Of a stretch of DNA of 64,000 nt, positions 42,653 to 51,804 are shown piece after piece. Within the stretch, counting starts at the first letter, position 1, and every line of letters begins with the position of its first letter. The notes below the pieces were generated by a model. The model ran no database searches and was not told the DNA's origin. It saw only the letters and a program-made list of their open reading frames with translations. Origin of the DNA: Scatosoma sp048465415 (GTDB lineage: Bacteria > Bacillota > Clostridia > Christensenellales > Borkfalkiaceae); contig DBFWLO010000021.1 of assembly GCA_048465415.1 (NCBI GenBank), positions 62,001 through 126,000 on the forward strand. The letters run 5' to 3'. The position numbers and the translations under genes are program-made.

Positions 42653-43675
42653 TTATAATACGATCGTTTTTCCCGTCCTCGAAGATTCGAAACAGGCGTA
42701 TACCGCTTCCAGTACTTCCAACGCTTCCTCCGCGTCGATCGGCGACGGCGTATTATTTTTTATCGTATCGACAAAATGATTTACGATCTGGCTGTTTCCC
42801 CAGATTGTCGGCGGATTGAAAGTGACTGTATCCCCGTTGGAATACTCGATGACGCAAGGATTTTTCTTTAAGGACTGATACATTTTGATCACGCCTTTTT
42901 CGCAGTATAAAACCGTACTGTTATCCATTCCGTCCCCGTAGTACGTCCAACCCGCCGATATAGTACCGATAATTCCGCTCGGAGTTTTCGCCAGAATCAC
43001 GGCGCTGTCTTCCAGTTCGATCGGACGGCCGTCCGCGTCTTTTTTATCCAACGTACCGATAAAAGCGCAGATTTCCGAAAATTTTTCTCCTAAAATGTAG
43101 CGCAGGAAATCTATTTTATGAATCCCGATATCCCCCATCGCACCCATTCCCGCTTTCTCTTTTTTGAAAAACCAGGTGTTCTTGCCGGGATCTACGCTCC
43201 AATTTTCGGGGCCGCCGGTAATGAAATTGCTTTGAAAGCGCAATATTTTCCCCAGCTTCCCGCTGTCCAACGCTTCTTTGGCGAATGTATGTACGACGTC
43301 GAAACGTTGATTTTGCCCGATCATCAGCTTTCGCCCCGTTTCCTTTTGACATGCCGCTATTTTCCGTGCGTTTTCAAGCGAATCGGCGATCGGTTTTTCG
43401 CAGAGGACGTCCTTTCCTTTCTTCATCGCCGCGCAGGCAATTTCCGCATGTGTGGAGTTTGCCGTACAGACGACGACCGCGTCTATCGCCTGATCTTCCA
43501 ACATCTCCGCATAATTTTCATACTGCTTTACGCCGTATTCCACAGCCAGTTCTGTGCAACGTTCCCTATTGATATCCGTTAAGCCGTATAATTCCGCGTC
43601 CTTATTTTCCAAAAGTTCGGGAATATGGCGGCTCTGCGCGATTTTTCCGCAGCCGATAATTCCTATTTTAATCAT
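42653..43675 (-). CDS. Gfo/Idh/MocA-family NAD(P)-dependent oxidoreductase
   Basis: 340 aa from ATG 43675, after GGGGAGGAAGAAG; the start lies within the last codons of the dehydrogenase gene upstream (8-base overlap). Rossmann motif IKIGIIGCGKIAQSRHIPEL; then GLTDINRERC and VVCTANSTHAEIACAAMKKG, followed by DVLCEKPIADSLENARK, the EKP motif whose Lys is catalytic. GAMGDIGIHKIDFLRYILGE carries the conserved His. Such enzymes oxidise or epimerise sugars and inositols. Co-translation with the zinc-type dehydrogenase suggests two redox steps on the same sugar, perhaps an oxidised or unusual residue released from xylan. Confidence 0.88.
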   Translation of the reverse strand: MIKIGIIGCGKIAQSRHIPELLENKDAELYGLTDINRERCTELAVEYGVKQYENYAEMLEDQAIDAVVVCTANSTHAEIACAAMKKGKDVLCEKPIADSLENARKIAACQKETGRKLMIGQNQRFDVVHTFAKEALDSGKLGKILRFQSNFITGGPENWSVDPGKNTWFFKKEKAGMGAMGDIGIHKIDFLRYILGEKFSEICAFIGTLDKKDADGRPIELEDSAVILAKTPSGIIGTISAGWTYYGDGMDNSTVLYCEKGVIKMYQSLKKNPCVIEYSNGDTVTFNPPTIWGNSQIVNHFVDTIKNNTPSPIDAEEALEVLEAVYACFESSRTGKTIVL

Positions 43676-44639
43676 CTTCTTCCTCCCCGAAAAATACGCA
43701 GCCCTTGATATAATCTTTGGGCTTATTCTGTAAGGTCTCAAAAGCCTCTTTGATGTCTTTCAGCTCAAAACGGTAATTAACAAGCTCCGCGGAGTCGAAA
43801 GCCCCGCTGTTGATGAGGCTGACGGCTCTGCGCGTATCTTCCAATTCGTCTTCGCTGTAAGGCGGGTGCGTGCCGACGATCGTAAGACCTTTTGCGATCA
43901 CTTCCCGAAAATCGAATTCTTTACACGTCCTTTCGTGGCTGCTCATCAGGCATACTCTTCCCTTTTTCGCCGCATAGCGGCAGCAATCGTTCAATACTTC
44001 GGGAATCCCCGTTCCCTCTATCACGACGTCGGACATGTTTCCATGCGTAATTTTTTCGATCTCTTCCCGCGCGTCTACGGTTTTGGGATTTATGCAATAA
44101 GTCGCGCCGTATTTTTTCGCAAGGGCAAGTTTCTTTTCGTCGAAATCCACGGCGATGATTCCCGCCAACTGGTTCCCTTTAAGCCCCTGAATACACCAAA
44201 TGCCCATCGGTCCGCAGCCGACGACAGTCACCCAATCCCCCGCCTTTGCGTCCGCGCCCCGCAAAACGGTTACGACGCATTTTTGGGGTTCCGCCATCGC
44301 GTTGATCAGCGGGATTTCCGGATCGATTAAAAAGCATTTATCGGCGTCGGAAACGATATAATCGGCGAATCCGGGAGTACTCGCATAAGGCAGCGCCGTC
44401 ACTTTATCTCCCGCCTTGAAATTTTCCACGCCTTCGCCCACTTCCACGACGCGGCCGCACCATTCGTGCCCCACTCCCTGCGGATAGGTGCCGTACGTTC
44501 CTTTCCAATGGTTCAATTCCCAATTACAAAGCCCGCAGGCATACGTTTTAATGAGAATCTGACCTTTTTGGGGCGCAATGTCAAATTCCTTGACAACGAT
44601 ATCCTCCGGCTTTAACAGAACGGCTCTTTGAGACTTCAT
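43668..44639 (-). CDS. Zinc-type alcohol/polyol dehydrogenase (MDR family)
   Basis: 323 aa from ATG 44639 after GGAGAAAAAT. GroES-like domain: LIKTYACGLCNWELNHWKGT (catalytic Zn Cys), VGHEWCGRVVEVGEG (His-Glu), then YASTPGFADYIVSD. Rossmann domain: WVTVVGCGPMGIWCIQGLKG and GIIAVDFDEKKLALAKKYGA, an NAD-type acidic end (Asp). The four-cysteine structural zinc lobe present in sorbitol and horse-liver types is absent, so it is a shortened MDR form. It probably acts on a sugar or sugar alcohol, given its place between GH43 and the Gfo/Idh enzyme. Substrate unknown. Confidence 0.87.
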   Translation of the reverse strand: MKSQRAVLLKPEDIVVKEFDIAPQKGQILIKTYACGLCNWELNHWKGTYGTYPQGVGHEWCGRVVEVGEGVENFKAGDKVTALPYASTPGFADYIVSDADKCFLIDPEIPLINAMAEPQKCVVTVLRGADAKAGDWVTVVGCGPMGIWCIQGLKGNQLAGIIAVDFDEKKLALAKKYGATYCINPKTVDAREEIEKITHGNMSDVVIEGTGIPEVLNDCCRYAAKKGRVCLMSSHERTCKEFDFREVIAKGLTIVGTHPPYSEDELEDTRRAVSLINSGAFDSAELVNYRFELKDIKEAFETLQNKPKDYIKGCVFFGEEEDD

Positions 44640-44681
44640 GATATTTTTCTCCTTATTCAAATAAATTTGCGAATACCGCAT

Positions 44682-46256
44682 TTATTTTTCTATATAGACA
44701 AACCTTTTAAATTCCGCCGGCTTGCTGTGTCCGTATAAATCCTGACACGCCATGCCGACAAAGGCGCCCGTAAATCCCTGCGGTCTCGCATACTCGTCCG
44801 AGAGAATACTTGTATCGAAATCGCGCCATAAAGGTTCAAACTGTTTTCCGTCGAAAGAATACGAAAATCTGCCGCGCTCAAACTCGACGTCTAACCCCAG
44901 CCATACGTCTTCTTTCACCTCCACGCCCGTGTCGATCAATTCGGTGACGCCGTCGTCGATCCTGATGATCCGCAAAAGGCTGCGTTTTGCTTTTTCATCG
45001 TAAGCAATATGTAAATAATATTGGTTTTCCTCATCGTACCGATAGAGAAGCCCCGCCATCTGCTGATAATACTCCGGCTGAAAAGACACCAGCGTTTTCG
45101 CGGAAAAACACAACGCCTGCTGGCGGCGGGCAAGCACCGCTTGTTCGTGACAGGAGATTAAAGACTCTTTGCCGTATAGTCTCACGACGCCTTTTTCGGT
45201 ATCCAATTCTCCGATCGTGCGATCAAACGGGATGCGCAGCGTCTGAAAATCTCGCAGCGCGTTTTTCTTTGTAAAATCGTAATCGTAAATATTTGCGCTT
45301 TCCTCCTCCGCTTTCTGAGGAAGATAGTTTTCAAAGCCGTCGTCGGGTATCATCGTACCGTTCAAAAGATACGGCCAGCCGTCCTTTGAAAATACGATTT
45401 CCTGCATAGACGTTTCTCTGCCCAAAACGCACCGCTTCTGTCCGTCGACATACAGCGGACGACCGCACAGATAAGCAAAAAACCAACGCTTTCCGTCAAA
45501 ACAAAGCGACCCGTGCCCCGCGCGCTGAATGGCGCATTCGGATTGATAAGTACTGATCAGATGTTTTTTCGGATGGAGTTCGTACGGACCAAACAAAGAT
45601 CTGCTCCTGGCAACCGTTTCCGCATGTCTGTATTCGGTTCCTCCCTCGGCGGCAAATAGATAATACCAGCCGTCGATTTTATAAATATGGCTTCCTTCCA
45701 CAAGCCCTCGTTCCGTCCCCCGAAAAATATTATAAACTTCTCCTACCAGACGGCCGGCCGCGCTGTCGTACTCTTGCAGAAAAATCCCCGCGAAACGGGC
45801 GTTGCCTTTTTCCCGATAGTCCCAGTTGACGTTCACAAGCCATTTTCTCCCGTCGTCGTCATGAAACAGCGAAGCGTCGAATCCGCTGCTGTTTAAGTAT
45901 TGGGGAGACGACCAATGTATCAGATCTTTGGACGTAATCAGATAATTGTTTAAATCCTTGAACGCGTCATGAACCCAGCTTCTCACGTTGGAATAAACCA
46001 AAAAAAACGTATCGCCGCAATAACTTAAACACGGAGCCCATACGCCGCAGCCCGCAGTATTTCCTTTGAGGTTTATGTACGTATCTCCGTTTAACGGACA
46101 AGAAACGAGTTCCCAATTTTTCAGGTCGGCGGAAGCGTGAATCCGTACGCCCGGAAACCACTCGAAAGTAGAAGTGGCGATATAATACATTCCTTTTGCG
46201 TAAATCAGACAAGGATCCGGGTGAAAACCTTTCAAGATAGGATTTTTTACAAGCAT
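44682..46256 (-). CDS. GH43 beta-xylosidase / alpha-arabinofuranosidase (first copy)
   Basis: 524 aa from ATG 46256 after GGAAGAAAGAG; cytoplasmic. The five-blade GH43 propeller holds the three acids: ILKGFHPDPCLIYAKG (general base Asp), FDASLFHDDDGRKWLVNVNW (pKa Asp) and ERGLVEGSHIYKIDGWYYLF (acid Glu). A C-terminal beta-sandwich follows (QPEYYQQMAGLLYRYDEENQ, YARPQGFTGAFVGMACQDL), as in the XynB3-type GH43 group. It releases xylose or arabinose from imported oligosaccharides. First gene of the operon controlled by the LacI operator 46307-46326. About 50-60 percent similar by eye to the second copy at 49312. Confidence 0.92.
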   Translation of the reverse strand: MLVKNPILKGFHPDPCLIYAKGMYYIATSTFEWFPGVRIHASADLKNWELVSCPLNGDTYINLKGNTAGCGVWAPCLSYCGDTFFLVYSNVRSWVHDAFKDLNNYLITSKDLIHWSSPQYLNSSGFDASLFHDDDGRKWLVNVNWDYREKGNARFAGIFLQEYDSAAGRLVGEVYNIFRGTERGLVEGSHIYKIDGWYYLFAAEGGTEYRHAETVARSRSLFGPYELHPKKHLISTYQSECAIQRAGHGSLCFDGKRWFFAYLCGRPLYVDGQKRCVLGRETSMQEIVFSKDGWPYLLNGTMIPDDGFENYLPQKAEEESANIYDYDFTKKNALRDFQTLRIPFDRTIGELDTEKGVVRLYGKESLISCHEQAVLARRQQALCFSAKTLVSFQPEYYQQMAGLLYRYDEENQYYLHIAYDEKAKRSLLRIIRIDDGVTELIDTGVEVKEDVWLGLDVEFERGRFSYSFDGKQFEPLWRDFDTSILSDEYARPQGFTGAFVGMACQDLYGHSKPAEFKRFVYIEK

Positions 46257-46306
46257 TTTTTCTCTTTCTTCCTTATAATTTTTTGTTGAATCTTCTCGTC
46301 CGATTG

Positions 46307-46326
46307 TATTGCAATCGATTGCAATA
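46307..46326. promoter_or_regulatory. LacI-family operator 1 (before GH43-transport operon)
   Basis: TATTGCAATCGATTGCAATA, a perfect 20-bp palindrome, with a TACAAT box overlapping its left edge (46303-46308) on the minus strand. The central CG step is typical for LacI-family regulators. The repressor is encoded next door. Confidence 0.85.
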
Positions 46327-46339
46327 TGTGGCAAACAAA

Positions 46340-46397
46340 AAGGGAAACTTATGTTGTAGTATTTATTTACATCCTCTACTATAGTTTCGTTTCCCTT
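46340..46397 (-). terminator. Terminator of the LacI-family gene
   Basis: AAGGGAAAC (46340-46348 on plus) pairs with GTTTCCCTT (46389-46397); on the minus strand the stem ends in TTTTTG. The loop is long, with a partial inner stem TAGTAG/CTAC. It overlaps the stop codon. Confidence 0.6.
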
Positions 46398-47424
46398 AAT
46401 TCTTCAACTTACAGTTTGCCACGCTGCCGCCTTTTATCAAAGCGCCTTTCACGACATGCAGATACTGTTCTTCCAAGTTTTTTTCATTTATCAGATCCAG
46501 CAATATATTGGCAGCGTCTCCGCCGAGCTTTTTCGTATCTTGTTTTACCGTCGTCATGGGCGGATAAAGTTTTGCGCAAATTTCCAATCCGTCGAAGCCT
46601 ACGATGGAAACATCTTCGGGAATGGAAAGCCCCATCTCCCGCGCCGCGTCATAGGCGGATATAGCCGAATAATCGTCGGGCATAAAGATCGCAGTCGGTC
46701 GGTTTTTACGGGACAGTACTTGCTTTACGACATCGTAACATTTATCCAGATTGTAATAGTCGGCGGCGAGCAACATACTGTCGTCCAGCCTAAGACCGTT
46801 CGCCTTTAACGCCGCTTTAAAACCTTTTACTCGTTCTTCGGTGACAAAAATATCTCTCCCCGTGATATAAACGATATTTTTATGCCCCATACTTAATACG
46901 TAATCGGTCAAATCGAACATTTTCCTGCGATTATCGCTCGTCACACAATGGATATTTTTCTCATCGCTGTTATAATAGTCCACGGCGACGAGCGGAATAT
47001 TGCTTTCCAGCAGTTCCTTTATGGGTTGTGTGGAAAAATCGCCGCAAACGATAAACACCCCGTCGAAATGCTTGCTTTTACAATGCGCCAGCAGACTTTT
47101 ATTGGACATTACCAAATTGCGCGAGACCAAAGTCAAATCATAATTCTCGGATTCGATCACTTCGGCAAAAGAATTGAGAATATCCGCAAATAGATAATGC
47201 GTCAATCCTATCATATCCCCCGCATACATGATCACTCCGATGTTCCAGGATCTTTTCGTTTTTAGATTTTTCGCCGTGTAATCGGGTACGTATTCCAGCT
47301 CTCTCGCCGCTTCCAGTATCTTCTTTTTCGTCTGCTCTTTAACTCCGGGCACGTCTCCCAAGGCTCGGCTCACCGTCGAGGAAGCGCAACCGACTTTCTT
47401 GGCTATGTCATATATTGTAACCAT
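46396..47424 (-). CDS. LacI-family transcriptional regulator of the xylan genes
   Basis: 342 aa from ATG 47424 after AGGTGAAAAA. The N-terminal HTH and hinge: TIYDIAKKVGCASSTVSRAL, VPGVKEQTKKKILEAARELE, YVPDYTAKNLKT. The periplasmic-binding-protein-like sensor follows (WNIGVIMYAGDMIGLTHYLF, PTAIFMPDDYSAISAYDAAR, ISIPEDVSIVGFDGLEI-like segment, YPPMTTVKQDTKKLGGDAAN). It should bind TTGCAATCGATTGCAA, which occurs three times: in front of the GH43 operon, over its own transcription start and over the MATE promoter. The inducer is probably a xylan-derived sugar. Ends at a hairpin terminator. Confidence 0.93.
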   Translation of the reverse strand: MVTIYDIAKKVGCASSTVSRALGDVPGVKEQTKKKILEAARELEYVPDYTAKNLKTKRSWNIGVIMYAGDMIGLTHYLFADILNSFAEVIESENYDLTLVSRNLVMSNKSLLAHCKSKHFDGVFIVCGDFSTQPIKELLESNIPLVAVDYYNSDEKNIHCVTSDNRRKMFDLTDYVLSMGHKNIVYITGRDIFVTEERVKGFKAALKANGLRLDDSMLLAADYYNLDKCYDVVKQVLSRKNRPTAIFMPDDYSAISAYDAAREMGLSIPEDVSIVGFDGLEICAKLYPPMTTVKQDTKKLGGDAANILLDLINEKNLEEQYLHVVKGALIKGGSVANCKLKN

Positions 47425-47448
47425 TTTTTCACCTCGTCCATTACGCTC

Positions 47449-47464
47449 TTGCAATCGATTGCAA
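47449..47464. promoter_or_regulatory. LacI-family operator 2 (autoregulation)
   Basis: TTGCAATCGATTGCAA, perfect 16-bp palindrome, just downstream of the -10 box of the lacI-type gene, so it covers the transcription start and would block its own transcription. Confidence 0.85.
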
Positions 47465-47468
47465 AATC

Positions 47469-47497
47469 ATTATAACACATAAGAATCACCTTGTCAA
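47469..47497 (-). promoter_or_regulatory. Promoter of the LacI-family gene
   Basis: Minus strand TTGACA (47492-47497), 17-base spacer, TATAAT (47469-47474). Confidence 0.75.
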
Positions 47498-47558
47498 TAC
47501 ATATTTCAAAAATTTTTTTACTTTTTTTATACACCAGATTTTTTTGACATTATTGATA

Positions 47559-47596
47559 TGCAATCGATTGCAATATCTGTTTTTCTATGTTATAAT
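47559..47596 (+). promoter_or_regulatory. Operator 3 overlapping the promoter of the MATE gene
   Basis: TGCAATCGATTGCA (47559-47572) is a perfect 14-bp copy of the operator core. Its right half forms the -35 box TTGCAA (47568-47573), followed by 17 bases and TATAAT (47591-47596). Repressor binding would exclude RNA polymerase. Confidence 0.75.
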
Positions 47597-47748
47597 GAAT
47601 TTCTATGAATTTGCATTACACTTTTTGAATCGTCTCCTATCGCATTACTTTTCCGTCCGCATCTTATTTTCCAACATACCTTCACCATATCCGTTTTCCC
47701 CTTTTTTCGATAGGCGAATAAAACAATCGATACGCCAAATAAATCTTT

Positions 47749-49089
47749 ATGAATACTTCTATAAACCGTAAATTAGAACAAGATTTCAACTTTTCCAGAC
47801 TTTTTCGTTTTGCGTTCCCTACGATATCCATGATGATATTCACCGCCACCTATACGATGGCAGACGGAATTTTCGTAGCTCGTCTAATTTCCACCGACGC
47901 TTTGTCCGCCATTAATATCCTTTACCCGCTTGTCAATTTAATGACGGCGGTCGCAGTCATGCTGGCGAGCGGTTCCAGCGCGCTCATCAGTTATAAAATG
48001 GGACAAAATAAACAACGGGAAGCACGGGAAAATTTTACTTTTATGTTTCTTTTTTGTTTATTTTCAGGCTGCGCATTTGTAGGCGCTATCCTTGCCTTCA
48101 AGGAGCAAATTATCCATCTGTTAGGAGCTAACGATGTCATATTGCCGTTCTGCAAAGAATATCTTTCCGTTTACGTTTTCTTTCTGCCTCTAAATATGAT
48201 TCAGTTATACTTTCAATACTTATTTGTCGCGGCTTCGCGTCAGACGCTCGGTTTTTTGCTCTCTTTAGCGGGCGGAATCATGAACGTACTCTTGGATTAT
48301 CTGTTCATTTCTCCACTGGGAATGGGGATAGCCGGCGCTGCGCTCGCTTCGGGGATTAGTCTTTCCCTCCCCGCAATTGTCGGTATTTTCTATTTTTCCT
48401 TTTCCCAACATAGTTCCCTGCGTTTTTGTAAATGCAAGCCAGACCTAAAATTACTTTTCCGTATTATGACTAACGGTAGTTCGGAAATGATCACGCAAAT
48501 CGCCTCCTCGGTCGTCACGCTCCTTTTTAATCTGATTGCCATGCGTTTTTACGGAGAAAACGGCGTGGCGGCGATCACAATCGTACTGTATGCGCAATTT
48601 TTACTGACTGCGCTCTATATGGGATATACCTCTGGCGTAAGTCCTGTGATTAGCTTTAAGTTTGGAAAAGAAGATAGTCCGCAATTAAAGATGCTGATTT
48701 CCATCAGTTTCCGATTTATTTTCGTTTGTTCCGCCATCATCTTTTTTTGCGCCTTGATAACCGCTCGTCCTATCGCAAACTTTTTCTCTCCGCCTGGCTC
48801 CGACGTCAATACTTTGGCAATAAAAGGATTTTATCTTTATTCCATCAGTTATCTGCTCGCAGGTATCAACATTTTTATTTCGGGATTGTTCACAGCGCTC
48901 TTAAACGGCAAACTTTCTTTTTTGTTATCCTTATTAAGAAGCTTCTTATGCGTTATACTCGGCTTTGCTTTATTGATTTTTCTGTTCGGTAAAATAGGCA
49001 TGTGGCTTGCCGTTCCTTTTGCCGAGTTGCTTTCTTTCCTGATTTCTTTCGCTGTTTTCTTCAAATACAAAGGAAACTATAACTACTGA
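47749..49089 (+). CDS. MATE-family transporter under LacI control
   Basis: 446 aa with about 12 membrane segments in two similar halves. The start (ATG 47749) lacks a good ribosome binding site, but LFRFAFPTISMMIFTATYTM followed by ADGIFVARLISTDALSAINI is the normal MATE N-terminus. Other marks: ASGSSALISYKMGQNKQREA, PLGMGIAGAALASGISLSL and YTSGVSPVISFKFGKEDSPQ. Family members export drugs or metabolites by Na+ or H+ antiport. It is divergent from lacI, with a leader of about 145 bases. Being in a xylan regulon is unusual; it may export a by-product or toxic plant phenolic released with the sugars. Confidence 0.9.
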   Translation: MNTSINRKLEQDFNFSRLFRFAFPTISMMIFTATYTMADGIFVARLISTDALSAINILYPLVNLMTAVAVMLASGSSALISYKMGQNKQREARENFTFMFLFCLFSGCAFVGAILAFKEQIIHLLGANDVILPFCKEYLSVYVFFLPLNMIQLYFQYLFVAASRQTLGFLLSLAGGIMNVLLDYLFISPLGMGIAGAALASGISLSLPAIVGIFYFSFSQHSSLRFCKCKPDLKLLFRIMTNGSSEMITQIASSVVTLLFNLIAMRFYGENGVAAITIVLYAQFLLTALYMGYTSGVSPVISFKFGKEDSPQLKMLISISFRFIFVCSAIIFFCALITARPIANFFSPPGSDVNTLAIKGFYLYSISYLLAGINIFISGLFTALLNGKLSFLLSLLRSFLCVILGFALLIFLFGKIGMWLAVPFAELLSFLISFAVFFKYKGNYNY

Positions 49090-49102
49090 ACGAATATTGC
49101 GC

Positions 49103-49137
49103 AAAAAAGCCGAACTGATCATCAGTTCGGCTTTTTT
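49103..49137. terminator. Terminator of the MATE gene
   Basis: AAAAAAGCCGAACTGA (49103-49118), loop TCA, TCAGTTCGGCTTTTTT (49122-49137). Perfect 16-bp stem, symmetric, followed by T. Confidence 0.9.
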
Positions 49138-49139
49138 TA

Positions 49140-49300
49140 TTCGATTTTTTCTTTCTTCGAGCAGCTCTTTGCAAGGAGTCATTTGCTTTTCTTGATATCC
49201 CTTTATCAAATCTTTATGACGATTTACCGACAAACTTTTTAGAAAAGCAGTCACGAGATAACGCCGCAATGTCGAGCATGATTTGAGGCATATTTCGCAT
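49140..49300 (-). pseudogene. Second N-terminal fragment of an L-fucose isomerase-like gene
   Basis: ATG 49300 gives MRNMPQIMLDIAALSRDCF; after one-base shift the chain continues LKSLSVNRHKDLIKGYQEKQ and TPCKELLEERKN. This aligns with the other remnant at 24167-24517 (NIPKIKLGIVAVSRDCFPES, LSVNRRKALVAAYE). Only about 55 residues remain, running into the MATE terminator. It shows that a second copy, or a split relic, of the same isomerase gene was lost next to the GH43 operon. Confidence 0.5.
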
Positions 49301-49311
49301 AATCCTATTTT

Positions 49312-50895
49312 TCAGTCTTCATCTTTTTCTACATATTTAAAATAACGAAAATCGGCCGTTTTGGAAGCGTAGGCCAGATCCTGACATCCAATTCCTACAT
49401 ACGGTCCGGTAAAACCGAGCGGTCGATTATATTCGTCGCTGAGTTTAGAAGCATCGAAAGCTTCTCCCGCTCTTTCAAACGTCTTTCCGTCGATCGAATA
49501 ATAGAATTGCCCGTTTGCGCGATCTACACAAAGACGCAGCGTTATTTCCCCCACCTTCGGTAAAAGCGCAATACGTTCCAAACGAAAACGCGAATCGTCG
49601 TAAGTGATTTTCAAAAGTTCGCGCGCATTGTTTTCCTCGTCATAAGACACATATACGTAGTGCTGATTGTTTTCGCTGTATCGGTAAATCATTCCCGCCC
49701 ATTGATCGAAGTTTTCCGGTGAAAAATCCAGCGCAGTCTCGCATTCTATGGCAAACGCTTCCTGGCGGCGAACGAGCAGCGACTGATCCTGCAACGCCAT
49801 CAAGCTCTTTCCGCCTCGAATGCGCAGCCACCCTTTACGGGCCGTTTGATCGAAAACGCTTTTTTCTATGGGCTGACGAAGCGTCATCCAGTCGCGGTCG
49901 AGAGGATGTCCGTCGAACGTATAAATTTTTTCTTTTACGCGCTGCTTTGCCGGTGCAAACGCTTCGAAGGTATCCGACGGACGGTTGGTGCCGCTGCAAA
50001 GATACGGCCATTCGTCCTCTTTCCATTGGATATTCTGCAACGCCGTTTCGCGTCCTAACATACAGCGGCCGTCGGAAAGAGGTCTCGCGCATAAATGCGC
50101 CATCATCCATTCCCCGTTCTTTCCTTCGCAAAGACTCGCGTGTCCCGCCTTTTGCAAATGACAATCGGTATTCCACGAGGTTACGATCTGTCTGTCGGGA
50201 TGCAGCTCGAAAGGCCCGTAAAGGGAACGGCTGCGCGCCAAAGTAGCGGAATGCGTATATCCCGTGCCGCCCTCCGCCGTCAAAAGATAATAGTACCCGC
50301 CGCGCTTAAACATGTGAGGTCCTTCCGTTATCTTTTTCTCCGTCCCCTCAAATATCTTTACGGCCTTTCCGACAAGGCGTTTCTTTTCGACGTCGTACTC
50401 CTGCAATAAAATTCCGCCAAACCGTTCCCCGTCATTGTCGTGGCGGTAGTCCCACCTCATATTCAAAATATATTTTTTACCGTCGTCGTCATGGAACAGA
50501 GACGGATCGAAACCGCTTCCGTTGAGATAGACGGGATCGCTCCACTCGCCGTCGATCGTATCGCACGTGGTGAGATAGTTTTCCGTGTCTTTCAGGTGAG
50601 CGTCCACCCATTGCCGCTGATTGGTAAAAATCAACCAGAATTTTCCGTCGGCATAAGAAAGAGCGGGCGCCCAAATTCCCGTCGAAGCCGTATTTCCCCG
50701 CATATCCAACAATTTAAGAGAGTTTAACGGATAGGAAACGGTCCGCCAATTAGCCAGATCCTCCGAAGCGGAAATTTTTACGCCCGGATAATACTCGAAA
50801 GTTGAAGTTGCGATATAGTAAGTTCCGTCCACGTAAATCATGCAGGGATCGGGATGAAATCCGCGAAGAATAGGATTTTTAACTTGATATTTCAT
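49312..50895 (-). CDS. GH43 beta-xylosidase / alpha-arabinofuranosidase (second copy)
   Basis: 527 aa from ATG 50895 after GGAGGAAAAC. Cytoplasmic. Active-site acids: PILRGFHPDPCMIYVDG (Asp), FDPSLFHDDDGKKYILNMRW (Asp) and EKKITEGPHMFKRGGYYYLL (Glu). The C-terminal XynB3-type sandwich is present (FDQWAGMIYRYSENNQHYVY, NRPLGFTGPYVGIGCQDL). It is the last gene of the second importer operon. Two divergent copies in two operons suggest different linkages (xylose versus arabinose) or different induction. Confidence 0.92.
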   Translation of the reverse strand: MKYQVKNPILRGFHPDPCMIYVDGTYYIATSTFEYYPGVKISASEDLANWRTVSYPLNSLKLLDMRGNTASTGIWAPALSYADGKFWLIFTNQRQWVDAHLKDTENYLTTCDTIDGEWSDPVYLNGSGFDPSLFHDDDGKKYILNMRWDYRHDNDGERFGGILLQEYDVEKKRLVGKAVKIFEGTEKKITEGPHMFKRGGYYYLLTAEGGTGYTHSATLARSRSLYGPFELHPDRQIVTSWNTDCHLQKAGHASLCEGKNGEWMMAHLCARPLSDGRCMLGRETALQNIQWKEDEWPYLCSGTNRPSDTFEAFAPAKQRVKEKIYTFDGHPLDRDWMTLRQPIEKSVFDQTARKGWLRIRGGKSLMALQDQSLLVRRQEAFAIECETALDFSPENFDQWAGMIYRYSENNQHYVYVSYDEENNARELLKITYDDSRFRLERIALLPKVGEITLRLCVDRANGQFYYSIDGKTFERAGEAFDASKLSDEYNRPLGFTGPYVGIGCQDLAYASKTADFRYFKYVEKDED

Positions 50896-50946
50896 GTTTT
50901 CCTCCATCATAAAAGTTGCCCGAAATGCGGCGGGCCGCTTCTATTT

Positions 50947-51795
50947 TTAACCTTTGACGCCCGAAGAAAGAGAAACTCCTTGCAAAAGATATTTCTGCGC
51001 ACACAGATATAGTATCAACACGGGTATGGCGGAAATGACCGTGGCCGCCATTTTGCTCGCGTAGCGGCGATCGTATTGCCCGTTTAACAAACTAAGCCCC
51101 GCCGTCAACGTACGTTTTTGCGAAGAAGTCATCACGATCAACGGCCATAATAAATCGTTCCAGCTTCCGAGAAAGGAAAAAAGTCCCACGACGACCAATA
51201 CCGGAACGATCTGCGGCAAAAGGATCAGGAAAAATATACGTATTTCCCCCGCGCCGTCAATCGTAGCGGCCTCGTCGAAATCTTTGGGAATGGAGAAGAA
51301 AAACTGACGAATGAGGAAAATATTGCCCACCCCTCCAAGCCCCGGCAATATCAATGCCCAAAGCGTGTTTTTCATGCCGAGCGAGGAAATTATGCTGTAT
51401 GTGGGAATGAGATTGATGACTCCGGGAATCATCATCGTGAACATCAAACCCGAAAAGAGCACCGCTCTGCCTTTGAATTTCATGCGGGAATACCCGTAAG
51501 CCGCCATCGCGTCGATAAGAACGATCAGCAACGCGCTGGAAACGGACGTGATCAGAGAGTTGAAAAACCACTGTAATACGGGAGTGGATTTCGTATCCGA
51601 AAGAACTTTGATATAGGTATCAAAGGTCAGTTTTTTCGGAAAAAGCACATATCCTTCCAACTGTACGACGTCATCCGTGCGGAAGGAGGTGACGACGATA
51701 TAAAACAAAGGGAATATCCACAGCAGACAAATGATGCCGAGAATAATTTTCGTCGTGATGCGATAGGCTCTGCGCGTTCTCAAATTCGTTTTCAT
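50947..51795 (-). CDS. Sugar ABC transporter permease, MalG type (second system)
   Basis: 282 aa, six membrane segments. N-terminus RAYRITTKIILGIICLLWIF; EAA loop in DFDEAATIDGAGEIRIFFLI then LPQIVPVLV; ends SLSSGVKG. Nine bases follow the partner permease. As in the first system, no ATPase gene accompanies it. Confidence 0.92.
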   Translation of the reverse strand: MKTNLRTRRAYRITTKIILGIICLLWIFPLFYIVVTSFRTDDVVQLEGYVLFPKKLTFDTYIKVLSDTKSTPVLQWFFNSLITSVSSALLIVLIDAMAAYGYSRMKFKGRAVLFSGLMFTMMIPGVINLIPTYSIISSLGMKNTLWALILPGLGGVGNIFLIRQFFFSIPKDFDEAATIDGAGEIRIFFLILLPQIVPVLVVVGLFSFLGSWNDLLWPLIVMTSSQKRTLTAGLSLLNGQYDRRYASKMAATVISAIPVLILYLCAQKYLLQGVSLSSGVKG

Positions 51796-51804
51796 CTTCG
51801 CACC

